Of a DNA stretch of 64,000 nt, positions 8,192 to 18,516 are shown in pieces. A program made the position numbers and the translations under genes. The notes beneath the pieces are model-generated. The model was not told the origin of the DNA and did no database searches. It saw only the letters and a program-made list of their open reading frames with translations. Positions within the stretch are counted from its first letter, which is position 1. Every line of letters starts with the position of its first letter. Source of the stretch: Borrelia turicatae 91E135 (GTDB taxonomy: Bacteria > Spirochaetota > Spirochaetia > Borreliales > Borreliaceae); the NCBI RefSeq assembly GCF_000012085.2, contig NC_008710.1:186001-250000 (forward strand), read 5' to 3'.

Positions 8192-10178
8192 AATTGCATA
8201 CTTACTTAAAATAAATGATATCGATAAACTAAAAAACATTTTCAGAAAGACTGTCAATAATATTTATCAAGATGATATTCAAAAAAAATTAATATTTAAA
8301 GCTCTTGAAATATCAGAACAATTACACTACGGACAATATAGAGAAAGTAAAGAGCCATATGTCATCCATCCAATCATGGTTTCACTATTTCTTATAAAAT
8401 TTCAACTAGACTTTAAAACAATAATAGCTGGGCTACTACACGATGTTCTTGAAGACACAAGTGTCAAAAAGGAAGAAATAATCAAAGAATTTGATCAAGA
8501 AATTTTAAGTCTAATTGATGGGGTAACCAAAATTCACGACCTACACAATAAAACAAGAGCAATAAAAGAAGCAAATACCATTTCAAAAATGTTTTTTGCA
8601 ATGACTCATGATATTAGAATAATAATCATCAAGCTTGCAGATAAATTACATAATATGGCAACCCTTTCTCACTTACCTAAAAACAGGAGAGAAAGGATTG
8701 CAAGAGATTGTCTTGCCACTTATGTACCAATTGCAGAAAGACTAGGTATTTCATCTCTTAAAATATATCTTGAAGATTTATCATTAAAATATCTTTATCC
8801 AAAAGAATATAAAGAAATCAAAAATTTTTTATCCGCAACAAAAATAGAAAGGGAAAAAAAATTATATAAGGGAAAATTGATAATAGAGAAAGAACTTAAA
8901 AAAATTGGCATCGATGTCACAATCACAGTACGTTCAAAACACTTTTACTCAATATTTAGAAAAATGAAAACAAGAAATAATAATATTTCTCAAATCTTTG
9001 ATACCCTGGGAATAAGAATAATTTGTAAACAACAAAAAGAATGCTACGAAATACTAGAAATTGTACATAAAGTTTGGAAACCAATACCTGGAAGACTAAA
9101 AGATTACATAGCAATCCCTAAAGAAAACAAATATCAATCCCTACATACCACTGTCAGAATACCTGAGGATAATCAATTGATAGAAATACAAATTAGAACA
9201 GAAGAAATGGATAAAATTGCCAAATATGGTGTTGCTGCTCACTGGCTTTACAAAGAACAAGTCGAATTAAAAGCTGATGATATATCATTTATCAACCGAA
9301 TCAAAAAATGGCAACAAGAATCTGTTAACAAAAATCAATACTCAATGCATGACATACACAAAGAACTCTTAAACACATTTATATATGTCTATACACCAGA
9401 AGGAGAAATAGTAGAACTTCCATTTGGCTCAAACTCAATTGACTTCGCATACACAATACATACAGATATTGGGGATCAAGCACTTTATGCAAAAATTAAT
9501 GGTAAAATTAGCTCACTAACCAAACCATTGAAAAATGAACAAATTGTTGAAATATTTACCTCTCCAGAGGCAAAACCTGATGTAATTTGGCTTAATAGTG
9601 TTAGAACAAAAAAAGCACGCTCAAAAATTAGATCTTGGCTTAACAAAAATGACAATACAATATTTGTAGATAATAACATAATTGCATATCTTATTGGAGA
9701 AAATAAGGAACAAAAAAGACTCTTCAGTTTGTTTAAATCTTTAACAAAATCCAAAATAAAAAGTATTACAATAGCCCCTGACTGTAATCCATTAACAGGT
9801 GAAGATATCATTGGGATAATACAAAAAGATACAATAGTAGTTCACAAAGAACATTGTAGAGAAATTGCACATCAGAAAAAAAGTCATCTTGTAGAAGTAG
9901 AATGGGAAGCAACACCAACAAGGAAAGTATATCATATCATAATATTCTTAAAAAATTTAAAAGGCCTTTTTAACTATTTAGATAATCTTTTTACAACTTT
10001 TGACGTAAGACTTATTAGTGAGAAAATAGAAGACTGCGGAAATGGACATGGAATAATTAACATAATTATCTCATCAAATGCAAAAAACGTATCAATGATT
10101 TTTACTTCACTTAAAGAAAATCCTAACGTACTCCAAATAATGCAAGTAGAAGAAGACATAAAAAATTATGATAATTAA
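8175..10178 (+). CDS. rel: Bifunctional (p)ppGpp synthetase/hydrolase
   Basis: This 667-residue long RSH protein has, in order: an HD hydrolase domain (HPIMVS with H65, LLHDVLEDT with H89-D90), a synthetase domain (VRSKHFYSIFRKMK, YQSLHTTV), a TGS domain starting near YTPEGEIVELP (about residue 406) and a C-terminal ACT region. The RLKD motif at 307-310 is the RxKD form of bifunctional Rel/SpoT enzymes, not the ExDD form of RelA. Borrelia has a single such enzyme controlling stringent-response alarmones. It starts inside prmC and its end overlaps the next gene by 11 bp. Confidence 0.95.
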   Translation: MIQVYEIAYLLKINDIDKLKNIFRKTVNNIYQDDIQKKLIFKALEISEQLHYGQYRESKEPYVIHPIMVSLFLIKFQLDFKTIIAGLLHDVLEDTSVKKEEIIKEFDQEILSLIDGVTKIHDLHNKTRAIKEANTISKMFFAMTHDIRIIIIKLADKLHNMATLSHLPKNRRERIARDCLATYVPIAERLGISSLKIYLEDLSLKYLYPKEYKEIKNFLSATKIEREKKLYKGKLIIEKELKKIGIDVTITVRSKHFYSIFRKMKTRNNNISQIFDTLGIRIICKQQKECYEILEIVHKVWKPIPGRLKDYIAIPKENKYQSLHTTVRIPEDNQLIEIQIRTEEMDKIAKYGVAAHWLYKEQVELKADDISFINRIKKWQQESVNKNQYSMHDIHKELLNTFIYVYTPEGEIVELPFGSNSIDFAYTIHTDIGDQALYAKINGKISSLTKPLKNEQIVEIFTSPEAKPDVIWLNSVRTKKARSKIRSWLNKNDNTIFVDNNIIAYLIGENKEQKRLFSLFKSLTKSKIKSITIAPDCNPLTGEDIIGIIQKDTIVVHKEHCREIAHQKKSHLVEVEWEATPTRKVYHIIIFLKNLKGLFNYLDNLFTTFDVRLISEKIEDCGNGHGIINIIISSNAKNVSMIFTSLKENPNVLQIMQVEEDIKNYDN

Positions 10179-12411
10179 GACATTACTCTTAATCCTAATA
10201 CAAACATTAATTTCACATAAAATAATAAAAGCAGACGAAATAGAACAATGTGGCAAACAAATAAGAAAACATATCACAAAAATTAATGAACTAAACAGAT
10301 CTTTAGAAAAGATAAAACGAATAGAAAATACTTATGATTACATAAAAAAATATTTTCTAGAAAATAAGATTCAACACAAAGAACACTCACTCCAAGAAAT
10401 TGGATTTATTGGATACTCGCAAAAAACAATTCACGTAAAAATAAAAGGCACAGAAAAAACTAATTATAATATCATTGTCCCAATAGAAGCACAACATGAT
10501 CTAAAAAACAACCTAGCAATTGCCATTGTAATAACACTAATAAATAATTTCAAGAACAAAGAGATAAAGAATAACCTAAACATTTATTTTATAGAAGACG
10601 ACTCACATAAACAAATATCAACAATAAGCAGTAGATTGTTATTAAACAATAATGCACTTGATAAAAACATAAATACAATATATTTAATGCTAAATGAAGA
10701 CAAAGAAAACAACTTAATAGAGTTTAAAAATCAATCAAACATAATAAATTCAAAAACAAGTTTAGGCTTTTTAGAAAATTTTATAAAAACATTTGAAAAT
10801 CATAAAGTAAACTTTAACGTATCAAAAATAAATGACAAACATATCAATGGAATATACAATTTATATTTAAAAGAAGAAATTCCAATTTTAATAATAAGCA
10901 ACAATAAAGAATGCTCACTCTTAAAACATGTAAAAAATAATAATCTTTGTGACATTTACAAATCAATTGAAGAGACAGTCAAAGCTAAAAAAAATAATCA
11001 AAGTGAAAATGAACTACACTATATCATTATAAATATGCCATTTAAAAAATGGATAATAAATGAAAATACACTTATCATAATAATATATGCTATTTGCAAT
11101 TTCATTATATTAGTGTTCATCACAAAATTTAAAAAAACTAGTATCATACTTAGAAAAACAAAAGAAAATTACCATAAAATCATAAAACTATTTTTCATAT
11201 TATTCCTAAGCACATATATTTCTACTCTAATCACAAATAAAATGTTAACAGCATATGAAAATTTCATAGACTATAAGATTATAAATCCAATATATCTAGT
11301 AAATTTTTTTCTAACATTATTTAACTTCAATATTATATCTTATTTCACATATAACTTTAAAATACATTTGAGCCTTAAAGAACTTAAATATTTAGCAATA
11401 TCAATCTCTATAATTGAACTTATTATAATGTTATATATCAAAATAGAATTTATTTTAATCATAATTTTAAAAAATATACTAATATTAATCATTCCTAACA
11501 AGACAAAAATTCTAAAAAAGATAGTAATAATGCTTATTTGGATAACAAATCTCATGCTAATAACGTCAATACAAACAACCTTAATGACGACAAGACCGAT
11601 TGCACTAAGCTATTTCATATCAATTTCACTTTTCTCAGCAATACTTACAAACATCGTAGAACATTTAAAACATAAAACTGAGACAATAAGACAAGAATTT
11701 ACAAAATTTGAAAAGATTGAATCTATCATTCTTTTTCTAATAATCGCCATTACCATAATATCACATGACATAGAAAAAATTTCAACAATAAAAATAGATC
11801 AAATAATAAGCTTTCCAGAAAAAACCAACAAAATTAGAGTAGAATACCTACAAGACAACAGAAATACAATTCAAATTTCAACAAAAGATTTTAATTTAAG
11901 TTTAGAAAAAAATAAAAAATACGCAGAAAAGGAAATTCAAACACAAGAAAACTTAATAGATTTATTTTTTCAAAAAATAGATGTAGCTGAGAGAACTATC
12001 TATGACATTAAGATTACCACAAAAAAGATTACAAAACAAATTAATCTATTTTTAAAAAATGCATCTGAGCTTATCATATATCAAAGCAATACACCATATA
12101 AAATAGCATCCAACAATGTAATATTTACAATAAATAATATTAAATCAAATACAACAAATATAACTTTTACGGTTAAATCTCAAGAAAAAATTCAATATGA
12201 TATTTTTGCTTACTCTGATATCAATACAAACTACGTAAAAATATATGATCAAAAAACAAAAAAAGAAGTTAAAAACATTAATATAGACTATTCATACGCA
12301 ATAAAATATTCTGGAATACTTCCAAAATCTGCAAAATACAATCAAAATCCCTTTTTTAAACTTCAAAATGACAAGGAAATTGAAAATTTAAAAAATTTGA
12401 AACTAAATTAG
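10168..12411 (+). CDS. Large membrane protein, possible degenerate M28-peptidase-like (BB0199-like)
   Basis: This 747-residue protein starts with a signal-anchor (MIIKTLLLILIQTLISHKII). An extracytoplasmic domain to about residue 290 follows, then eight or nine transmembrane helices (about 305-540) and a C-terminal soluble domain. The N-terminal domain has the rhythm of an M28 metallopeptidase (YNIIVPIEAQHDLKNNLAIAI followed by LNIYFIEDD), but the canonical HxD and EE metal ligands are not intact. The layout resembles membrane-bound M28 peptidases. This is inference from pattern only. It overlaps rel by 11 bp, and its stop overlaps that of the convergent ddl. Confidence 0.7.
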   Translation: MIIKTLLLILIQTLISHKIIKADEIEQCGKQIRKHITKINELNRSLEKIKRIENTYDYIKKYFLENKIQHKEHSLQEIGFIGYSQKTIHVKIKGTEKTNYNIIVPIEAQHDLKNNLAIAIVITLINNFKNKEIKNNLNIYFIEDDSHKQISTISSRLLLNNNALDKNINTIYLMLNEDKENNLIEFKNQSNIINSKTSLGFLENFIKTFENHKVNFNVSKINDKHINGIYNLYLKEEIPILIISNNKECSLLKHVKNNNLCDIYKSIEETVKAKKNNQSENELHYIIINMPFKKWIINENTLIIIIYAICNFIILVFITKFKKTSIILRKTKENYHKIIKLFFILFLSTYISTLITNKMLTAYENFIDYKIINPIYLVNFFLTLFNFNIISYFTYNFKIHLSLKELKYLAISISIIELIIMLYIKIEFILIIILKNILILIIPNKTKILKKIVIMLIWITNLMLITSIQTTLMTTRPIALSYFISISLFSAILTNIVEHLKHKTETIRQEFTKFEKIESIILFLIIAITIISHDIEKISTIKIDQIISFPEKTNKIRVEYLQDNRNTIQISTKDFNLSLEKNKKYAEKEIQTQENLIDLFFQKIDVAERTIYDIKITTKKITKQINLFLKNASELIIYQSNTPYKIASNNVIFTINNIKSNTTNITFTVKSQEKIQYDIFAYSDINTNYVKIYDQKTKKEVKNINIDYSYAIKYSGILPKSAKYNQNPFFKLQNDKEIENLKNLKLN

Positions 12412-13502
12412 TTTTCCAGCCGGTGAAAATCAATCCTCTCCTTTCTCTTTGCATAACTTTGAAAAGCTAAAGCTATCAATTTATCAACCAAAGATCCATA
12501 ATCAAGACCATCATGTTCACACATCTTAGAAAACATAGAAATATCTGTAAATCCTGGAATTGTATTTATTTCATTAATATAAACTAAGTCAGTATCTTTT
12601 TCGATCAAAAAATCAATCCTTGCCATACCCCTAAGCTCCAAACATTTATAAGTAAAAAATGCATATTCTTTAATGTCTAACAAATGTTTGGTATCAAGGT
12701 GAGCAGGAATATTAAAGACAACCGAATTTCCAGGAGCAGTGGAATATTTAGCATCATAGTCATAAAATACAAAATCCTGTATAACAATTTCACCAGGAGT
12801 AAATATTTTAATCTGCTCATTTCCAATAACAGCACATTCAATCTCCCTTGCCCTCATAAATTTCTCTATAACAACTGTCAAATCATATGCAAACGCTTCT
12901 TCAATACATTTTTCAATCTGAGTCTCATTATATGCAATACTTATTCCAATTGAAGAACCTAGCATAGCCGGTTTAACAATGACAGGATAATCTAAACTTT
13001 GCTTTATGTCTTTTTTGATGCCCTCTTTATCTAAAAGATAATCATATTTTTTAAACCCAATAAAGGGTACTAAAGGAATATTAAAACTTTTAAGCAAAAG
13101 CTTACAGAAATACTTATTAATAGAAATAGCACTTCCTAAAATTCCAGAACCAACACAAGGAATATCCATAATTTTTAAAAATCCCTGAATAGCACCATCC
13201 TCACCTGTTCTCCCATGAACAATAGGAAACACAACATCAATTTTAAGATCCTTATTATTTACAAATATTCCATAACCAGGAATTAAACTAATAATAGCAG
13301 AACTATCTTTTTTAATTAATTTAGGATCATCAGGAACAGAATCTAATAGGTACCAAACCCCAGTAATTTTATCAATAAAACTTGAAAACACATTATATTT
13401 ATCAAGCTTCATAAGAGCTGAATAAATTCCACAAGCAGATCTAAGAGAAATTTCATGCTCAAAAGAAACTCCTCCAAATATTAACATAAGATTTTTTTTC
13501 AT
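12408..13502 (-). CDS. ddl: D-alanine--D-alanine ligase
   Basis: This 364-residue ATP-grasp enzyme has GGVSFEHEISLRSA at the N-terminus, VHGRTGEDGAIQGFL near 93-107, KPAMLGSSIGIS near 178 and the metal-binding NEINTIPGFT near 314. It makes the D-Ala-D-Ala terminus of peptidoglycan precursors. ATG 13502 is chosen because AGGAG sits 8 nt upstream within the murE stop region; a TTG one codon earlier is less likely. It follows murE by 4 bp, an operon for consecutive muropeptide steps. Confidence 0.96.
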   Translation of the reverse strand: MKKNLMLIFGGVSFEHEISLRSACGIYSALMKLDKYNVFSSFIDKITGVWYLLDSVPDDPKLIKKDSSAIISLIPGYGIFVNNKDLKIDVVFPIVHGRTGEDGAIQGFLKIMDIPCVGSGILGSAISINKYFCKLLLKSFNIPLVPFIGFKKYDYLLDKEGIKKDIKQSLDYPVIVKPAMLGSSIGISIAYNETQIEKCIEEAFAYDLTVVIEKFMRAREIECAVIGNEQIKIFTPGEIVIQDFVFYDYDAKYSTAPGNSVVFNIPAHLDTKHLLDIKEYAFFTYKCLELRGMARIDFLIEKDTDLVYINEINTIPGFTDISMFSKMCEHDGLDYGSLVDKLIALAFQSYAKRKERIDFHRLEN

Positions 13503-13506
13503 CAAA

Positions 13507-15027
13507 TCAACTCCTATTTCTCGAAATTATATCTTTAACAACAGCTTGCTCATCCCAAAATATACTTCGATCTTTATATATTATTGAGTTTTCATGCCCC
13601 TTTCCAAGAGTAACCACCAAATCGTCAGTATGTGCAATATTTATTGCCTTTTCAATTGCACTTTTTCGATCAGGAATGAAAAATAAATCTCTATTTAAAG
13701 TTTTTCCTGAAATTCCTTCCGCAATATCTCTAATTATTTGCATACTATCTTCACCTCTTGGATCTTCATCGCAAAGTATTATTATATCTGAATATCTATC
13801 TGCAATTTCTCCTTGCAACTTTCTCTTAAGAACATCTCTCTCTCCAGCAGAACCAAAAACAGAAATCAATCTATTTTTTGAAAGTCTTTTAAAGATAGGA
13901 AAAATTTTAAGAAAAGCTCCGGGTGTATGCGCATAATCAATAATTAAAGAAAAATCCTGCCCAAAATCAACACCTTGCATTCGTCCAAAAAGACCCTCAA
14001 TATTTACAAGCTTATCAATAAGTTCTGAAACATCAACGTTCATAACTTGACTAACAACAATCAAAGCCGCCATAACATTTTCGACATTGAAACTGCCAGT
14101 CAAATTAACTCTAGCATCATATTTAACATTCTTATGATAAAACTCAAATTCAGTAAAACCCATTTGTTCATTAATCTTACTTACAAAAAAATCAGCATTT
14201 TTATTCTCTAAACTATACGTATAAGCCCTATTAATAGTATTTAAAAAGGTAGAAAAATTTTTATCATCCATATTAATAATACCAAAACCACCATTAGCAT
14301 CTGCAGAAGAGAAAAGATTAAGCTTAGCATTTAAATAATGCTGCATAGTACCATGAAATTCAAGATGTTCATGACTAACATTAGTTAAAACAGCAACAAA
14401 GTACGCAATATCAATGAGTCTTGATGTTCTAATATCAAGGCCATGCGAAGTCGATTCAACAATAGCATATTCAACATTGTTTTCTACCATTTTACTAAGA
14501 ACTAAATGAATTTCTGTTGACTCTGGAGTCGACTGCCTATAAGGATTCTTAACTAGCGTTCCACTTCCATCTTCAAAGAATACCGTTGAAATAAAACCAA
14601 CTTTAACACCCATAGATTTTAATAGAGTATAGATATAAAAACAAACAGAACTTTTACCATCAGTTCCTGTAACGCCAATAATCTTAAGATTTTTTGAAGG
14701 CTCATTATAAAAAATATGAGCAAAATTTGACATAAATTTTTTTATATTACAAGAATCAATTTTAATATATGTCACATTGGGATCATAAAAATTAATATCA
14801 TTAGTATGAACAATAACATTACTACCCTGCTCAATTGCCGAATTGATAAATTCTTGACCATCAAAATGAAGTCCTGGAAGAGCAAAAAATACAAAATGAG
14901 ATAAAACACATCTTGAATCATATGTAAGTCCCAAGATTTCTACTTCACAAGACCCTTTAATTTCCTTTACAAAATTCTTATCTAACTTAGATAAAACATT
15001 ATTAAGCATTTTTTTATTCATATTCAT
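13507..15027 (-). CDS. murE: UDP-MurNAc-tripeptide synthetase MurE
   Basis: This 506-residue Mur ligase has the ATP loop GVTGTDGKSS near residues 110-119, the STPESTEIH and STSHGLDIRTSR substrate segments, and the amino-acid specificity region DEDPRGED near 418. The enzyme adds the third, diamino residue to UDP-MurNAc-L-Ala-D-Glu. The DPRGED form differs from the DNPR motif of meso-DAP enzymes and resembles lysine/ornithine users such as Thermotoga, consistent with ornithine in Borrelia peptidoglycan. Three in-frame ATGs start the gene; none has a good Shine-Dalgarno, so the first is used. Confidence 0.94.
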   Translation of the reverse strand: MNMNKKMLNNVLSKLDKNFVKEIKGSCEVEILGLTYDSRCVLSHFVFFALPGLHFDGQEFINSAIEQGSNVIVHTNDINFYDPNVTYIKIDSCNIKKFMSNFAHIFYNEPSKNLKIIGVTGTDGKSSVCFYIYTLLKSMGVKVGFISTVFFEDGSGTLVKNPYRQSTPESTEIHLVLSKMVENNVEYAIVESTSHGLDIRTSRLIDIAYFVAVLTNVSHEHLEFHGTMQHYLNAKLNLFSSADANGGFGIINMDDKNFSTFLNTINRAYTYSLENKNADFFVSKINEQMGFTEFEFYHKNVKYDARVNLTGSFNVENVMAALIVVSQVMNVDVSELIDKLVNIEGLFGRMQGVDFGQDFSLIIDYAHTPGAFLKIFPIFKRLSKNRLISVFGSAGERDVLKRKLQGEIADRYSDIIILCDEDPRGEDSMQIIRDIAEGISGKTLNRDLFFIPDRKSAIEKAINIAHTDDLVVTLGKGHENSIIYKDRSIFWDEQAVVKDIISRNRS

Positions 15028-15168
15028 AAATATTACAAAAATAAAAATTATTTTTATAGAAAAACATATAAAGAAAATACTTAAAAAAGTTCAATCACAA
15101 TCATTCAATCATAAAAGATACTGTTTACAATTTAAATATTTTTTAATAAACTAACTAATGTTTAGAAT

Positions 15169-15241
15169 GGCGCTGTACCCAAGTGGCTAAGGGAGAAGTC
15201 TGCAAAACTTTGATTCGCCGGTTCGATTCCGGTCAGCGCCT
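15169..15241 (+). tRNA. tRNA-Cys (GCA)
   Basis: The 73-nt cloverleaf has acceptor stem GGCGCTG/CAGCGCC with discriminator U, anticodon loop CTGCAAA with GCA at 15202-15204, and T-loop GTTCGATTC. CCA is not encoded. A TTTACA-N17-TAAACT promoter candidate lies at 15124-15152, about 17 bp upstream. Confidence 0.96.
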
Positions 15242-15334
15242 TGTAATCCTTAAGTAAAAAGCCAATGCAATTTTTTTTTACAAAGACAAATAAAACTAAA
15301 GAAAATGCTTTAAAGATAAATTAAAATAATACTT

Positions 15335-16576
15335 ATGTTAGAATTAACAATTATATTAATATTCATAATACTATCAGCAATTTTTTCAGCATCAGAGACA
15401 GCCTACACATCATTAAGCCTAATTCAACTTCAAGACATAAAGAAAAAAGGCAAATTAGGAACAGTAGTATACAATTTAGCCCAAAATCCATCAAAGCTTG
15501 TAACGACAATTCTAATCGGGAATAATATTGCTAACATAACAGCAAGCGCTCTTACAACAAAATTTGTCCTCGACAAATATGGAAACAATGCACTTGCTTT
15601 ATCAACTGGAATCATAACAATAATAGTGCTTATATGCTCAGAAATATTTCCTAAACAAATTGCAATTTTAAATAATGAGAGCATAGTTTTATCAACCTCA
15701 ATCTTACTCAAAATATTAACAATCATATTCACACCAGCAATATATGTAATTAATGGAATAGTTAAAATTTTACTAAGCCTATGTAAAATAAAAGCAAGTC
15801 AAAAAATGACTAAAGATAGCATTAAAAACATGTTATTTTTGGCCGAAAAATTAGGAATTTTAGAAAATGATGACAGAATATTCATGCAAAAAATGTTAAA
15901 CATAGGAGAAGTTAGGGCTTCTGAGGTTATGACACACCGAACAGAAGTATTCTCACTCTCAAGCACATCGCAATTAAAAGATAAGATCAAACTAATTAAA
16001 AAAGAAGGATATTCCAGAATTCCTGTATACAAAGGTCAAAATAGAGAACAAATAATAGGAATTTTAATAACTAAAGACCTAATCGAAATAAGTAAAAAAA
16101 AACTTGAACAAAACATTATTAAATTTGTCAAACCTGCTGTTTTTGTACAACAAAACAAAAGGATAAAAGATATACTAGATATCATGAGACAAAAACAAAA
16201 AATAATGGCCATCGTTATCGACGAGTATGGAGGATTTGCAGGAATACTTACAATAGAAGACATAGTAGAGAAAATCTTTGGTGCAATATTTGATGAATAT
16301 GATTTTGAAGAACAAAAACAACTCATTACTAAAAAAGATGAAAATATCTACTTAATATCAGGCGAGACCACATTTGATGAGATTGAAGAAACAGTTGGAA
16401 TAAAGATTCAACACAAAGATTACATAAACACAATTGGAGGATATATAATGGATTTACTTGACAAAATACCCACGGGCGGAGAACAGGTTAGCACAGAACA
16501 TGGAGAATACTTAATAGAGGAAATCCAGAATCATAAAATAAAAAAAATAACATTTACAAAACTTGACAAGGAGTAA
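15335..16576 (+). CDS. CNNM/CorC-type membrane protein with CBS domains (TlyC-like)
   Basis: This 413-residue protein has a DUF21/CNNM membrane domain of about three or four helices (1-150, starting MLELTIILIFIILSAIFSAS). A CBS pair follows (VMTHRTEVFSLSSTSQLKDK near 194 and IDEYGGFAGILTIEDIVEKI near 294), then a C-terminal CorC/HlyC domain. Homologues are often annotated haemolysin, but the architecture points to Mg/divalent-cation export or efflux control. The start codon lacks an obvious Shine-Dalgarno. It is followed 25 bp later by hflK, so the three genes may form an operon. The haemolysin label should not be trusted. Confidence 0.85.
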   Translation: MLELTIILIFIILSAIFSASETAYTSLSLIQLQDIKKKGKLGTVVYNLAQNPSKLVTTILIGNNIANITASALTTKFVLDKYGNNALALSTGIITIIVLICSEIFPKQIAILNNESIVLSTSILLKILTIIFTPAIYVINGIVKILLSLCKIKASQKMTKDSIKNMLFLAEKLGILENDDRIFMQKMLNIGEVRASEVMTHRTEVFSLSSTSQLKDKIKLIKKEGYSRIPVYKGQNREQIIGILITKDLIEISKKKLEQNIIKFVKPAVFVQQNKRIKDILDIMRQKQKIMAIVIDEYGGFAGILTIEDIVEKIFGAIFDEYDFEEQKQLITKKDENIYLISGETTFDEIEETVGIKIQHKDYINTIGGYIMDLLDKIPTGGEQVSTEHGEYLIEEIQNHKIKKITFTKLDKE

Positions 16577-16601
16577 AAATGTATAACAAAAAGGAGACAA
16601 A

Positions 16602-17534
16602 ATGTTAAATGATATCTTAAAATTTTTCAACAAAACATATGAATATATGATAATTCTAATTGTATTAGTAATAATATTACTAATAACCATTGCAAATATT
16701 TTTGTGGTAGGACCATCTGATGAAGCTATAGTTCTTCGTCTTGGCAAGTTAAATAGAATACTTGAACCAGGCATACATATAAAAATTCCATTAATTGAAG
16801 AAAAATTAATTGTACCAGTAAAGATCGTACAAGAAGTTAAATTTGGTTTTAATACAAATAATAACACAGGTCCTAACTTGAACGAAGATGACGGGATAAT
16901 TATTACTGGTGACTTAAATATAATTAAGGTTGAATGGTTAGTACAATATAAAATCAGTGACCCATATTCTTTTATGTTTAAAGTAGAAGATCCTGCAAAA
17001 ACCATAACAGACATTGCAAAATCATCAATGAACAGATTAATTGGGGACAATACTATTTTTGAAATAATTAATGATAATAGAGTTGGTGTTACAGAAGGAG
17101 TAAAAGCCTCTATGAATGAAATCATAAAAACATATGATTTAGGAATTGATATTGTTCAAGTACAAATCAGAAATGCTATGCCACCAAAGGGAAAAGTTTA
17201 TGAGGCATTTGAAGATGTTAATATCGCAATCCAGGATAAAAATAAATTCATTAACGAGGGAAGAAAAAAATTTAATCAAATAATTCCAAAAATTAGAGGA
17301 GAAGCCCTTAAACTGATAGAAGAAGCCAAGGGATATAAGGAAAACAGAATAAATACTGCATTAGCTGAGACCGCCATTTTTAATGCAATACTAAATGCAT
17401 ACATCAAAGATCCAGAAATTACAAGAGAGAGAATCTATAACGAAGCAATGAAGGAAATCCTTGAGAGTAAAGACAATATTGAAATAATTGACAAAAACTT
17501 AAATAATTTCCTTCCATTTAAGGAGGTTAAATAA
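16602..17534 (+). CDS. hflK: HflK, SPFH-domain FtsH-protease modulator
   Basis: This 310-residue protein has one N-terminal transmembrane helix (YMIILIVLVIILLITIANIF, about 15-34). The SPFH/band-7 domain then begins FVVGPSDEAIVLRLGKLNRI and a coiled-coil tail carries the HflK pattern NEGRKKFNQIIPKIRGEA. HflK and HflC form a periplasm-facing cage that regulates the membrane protease FtsH. AAGGAG precedes ATG 16602. hflC follows after one base, and the hflC Shine-Dalgarno AGGAGG lies within the last hflK codons. Confidence 0.93.
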   Translation: MLNDILKFFNKTYEYMIILIVLVIILLITIANIFVVGPSDEAIVLRLGKLNRILEPGIHIKIPLIEEKLIVPVKIVQEVKFGFNTNNNTGPNLNEDDGIIITGDLNIIKVEWLVQYKISDPYSFMFKVEDPAKTITDIAKSSMNRLIGDNTIFEIINDNRVGVTEGVKASMNEIIKTYDLGIDIVQVQIRNAMPPKGKVYEAFEDVNIAIQDKNKFINEGRKKFNQIIPKIRGEALKLIEEAKGYKENRINTALAETAIFNAILNAYIKDPEITRERIYNEAMKEILESKDNIEIIDKNLNNFLPFKEVK

Positions 17535-17535
17535 A

Positions 17536-18507
17536 ATGAAATACATACTAAAATTTTTATTCTCTATTGCTAAGATTTTAGCTTTTACATTAATATTTGG
17601 ATTAATATCGTTAGCTATAATGCAACCACTCTATATTTTAAAAGAAAATGAAATCTCAATCACCACAAGACTTGGTAAAATTGAAAGAACTGAAAACACA
17701 GCAGGACTTAAATATAAAATCCCATTTATTGAAAATGTACAAATATTTCCCAAAAACATACTTAGATGGGATGGAGAACCTCAAAGGATTCCAACAGGAG
17801 GAGAAGAAAAACAATTAATCTGGATAGATACAACTGCTAGGTGGAAAATTGTAGACATTAATCAATTTTATACAGCAATTAAAACAATGAATAGAGCTTC
17901 TACAATAATTAATGCAGCTATTGAACCTGCGGTCAGAGGTGTTATTGCCAAGTATCCTTTGCTTGAAATCATCAGAAGTTCAAATGATCCAATTCAACGT
18001 CTATCTGATGGAGTTTTAACACCACAAGAAATTACAGATAACACAACTTACAAAATCACAAAGGGTCGAAAAATAATTGAAAATGAAATAATTGAGGTTT
18101 CCAACAAAAACACAAAAGACATTGGTATTGAAATTGTCGACGTTCTTATTAGAAAAATTGGTTATGATCCAAGTTTAATTGACTCTGTACATAACAGAAT
18201 GATTTCAGAAAGACAACAAATTGCAGAAGAACAAAGAAGTACAGGAATTGCTGAGCAAACAGAAATACTTGGTAGCATTGAGAAAGAAAAGCTAAAGTTA
18301 TTAAGTGAGGCAAAAGCTGAAGCAGCTAAAATTAAAGCTGAAGGGGATCATGAGGCTGCAAAAATTTATGCAAATGCTTATGGCAAAAACGTTGAATTTT
18401 ACAAATTTTGGCAAGCACTAGAGAGTTACAAAACAACACTCAAAGACAAACGAAAAATATTCTCAACAAATATGGATTTTTTTAGATACTTGCATAATAA
18501 AAAATAA
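17536..18507 (+). CDS. hflC: HflC, SPFH-domain FtsH-protease modulator
   Basis: This 323-residue protein has a single N-terminal transmembrane helix (about 5-33), an SPFH domain (ENEISITTRLGKIERTENTA), and a long helix rich in Ala/Glu/Lys (AEAAKIKAEGDHEAAKIYAN near 275-295). That is the classic HflC end pattern, with EFYKFWQALESYK just after. It partners HflK encoded immediately upstream. AGGAGG at 17521-17526 is the ribosome-binding site. A hairpin at 18517-18545 follows the stop codon and may end the transcript. Confidence 0.93.
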   Translation: MKYILKFLFSIAKILAFTLIFGLISLAIMQPLYILKENEISITTRLGKIERTENTAGLKYKIPFIENVQIFPKNILRWDGEPQRIPTGGEEKQLIWIDTTARWKIVDINQFYTAIKTMNRASTIINAAIEPAVRGVIAKYPLLEIIRSSNDPIQRLSDGVLTPQEITDNTTYKITKGRKIIENEIIEVSNKNTKDIGIEIVDVLIRKIGYDPSLIDSVHNRMISERQQIAEEQRSTGIAEQTEILGSIEKEKLKLLSEAKAEAAKIKAEGDHEAAKIYANAYGKNVEFYKFWQALESYKTTLKDKRKIFSTNMDFFRYLHNKK

Positions 18508-18516
18508 ATTATAAGC

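Noticed and set aside
15335..16576. Haemolysin function for the CBS-domain protein
   Set aside because: The DUF21-CBS-CorC architecture is that of cation-transport proteins; the haemolysin label is historical and unsupported by sequence.
16511..17125. 204-codon minus-strand frame opposite hflK
   Set aside because: It is a shadow of the strongly supported hflK gene and has no recognisable features.
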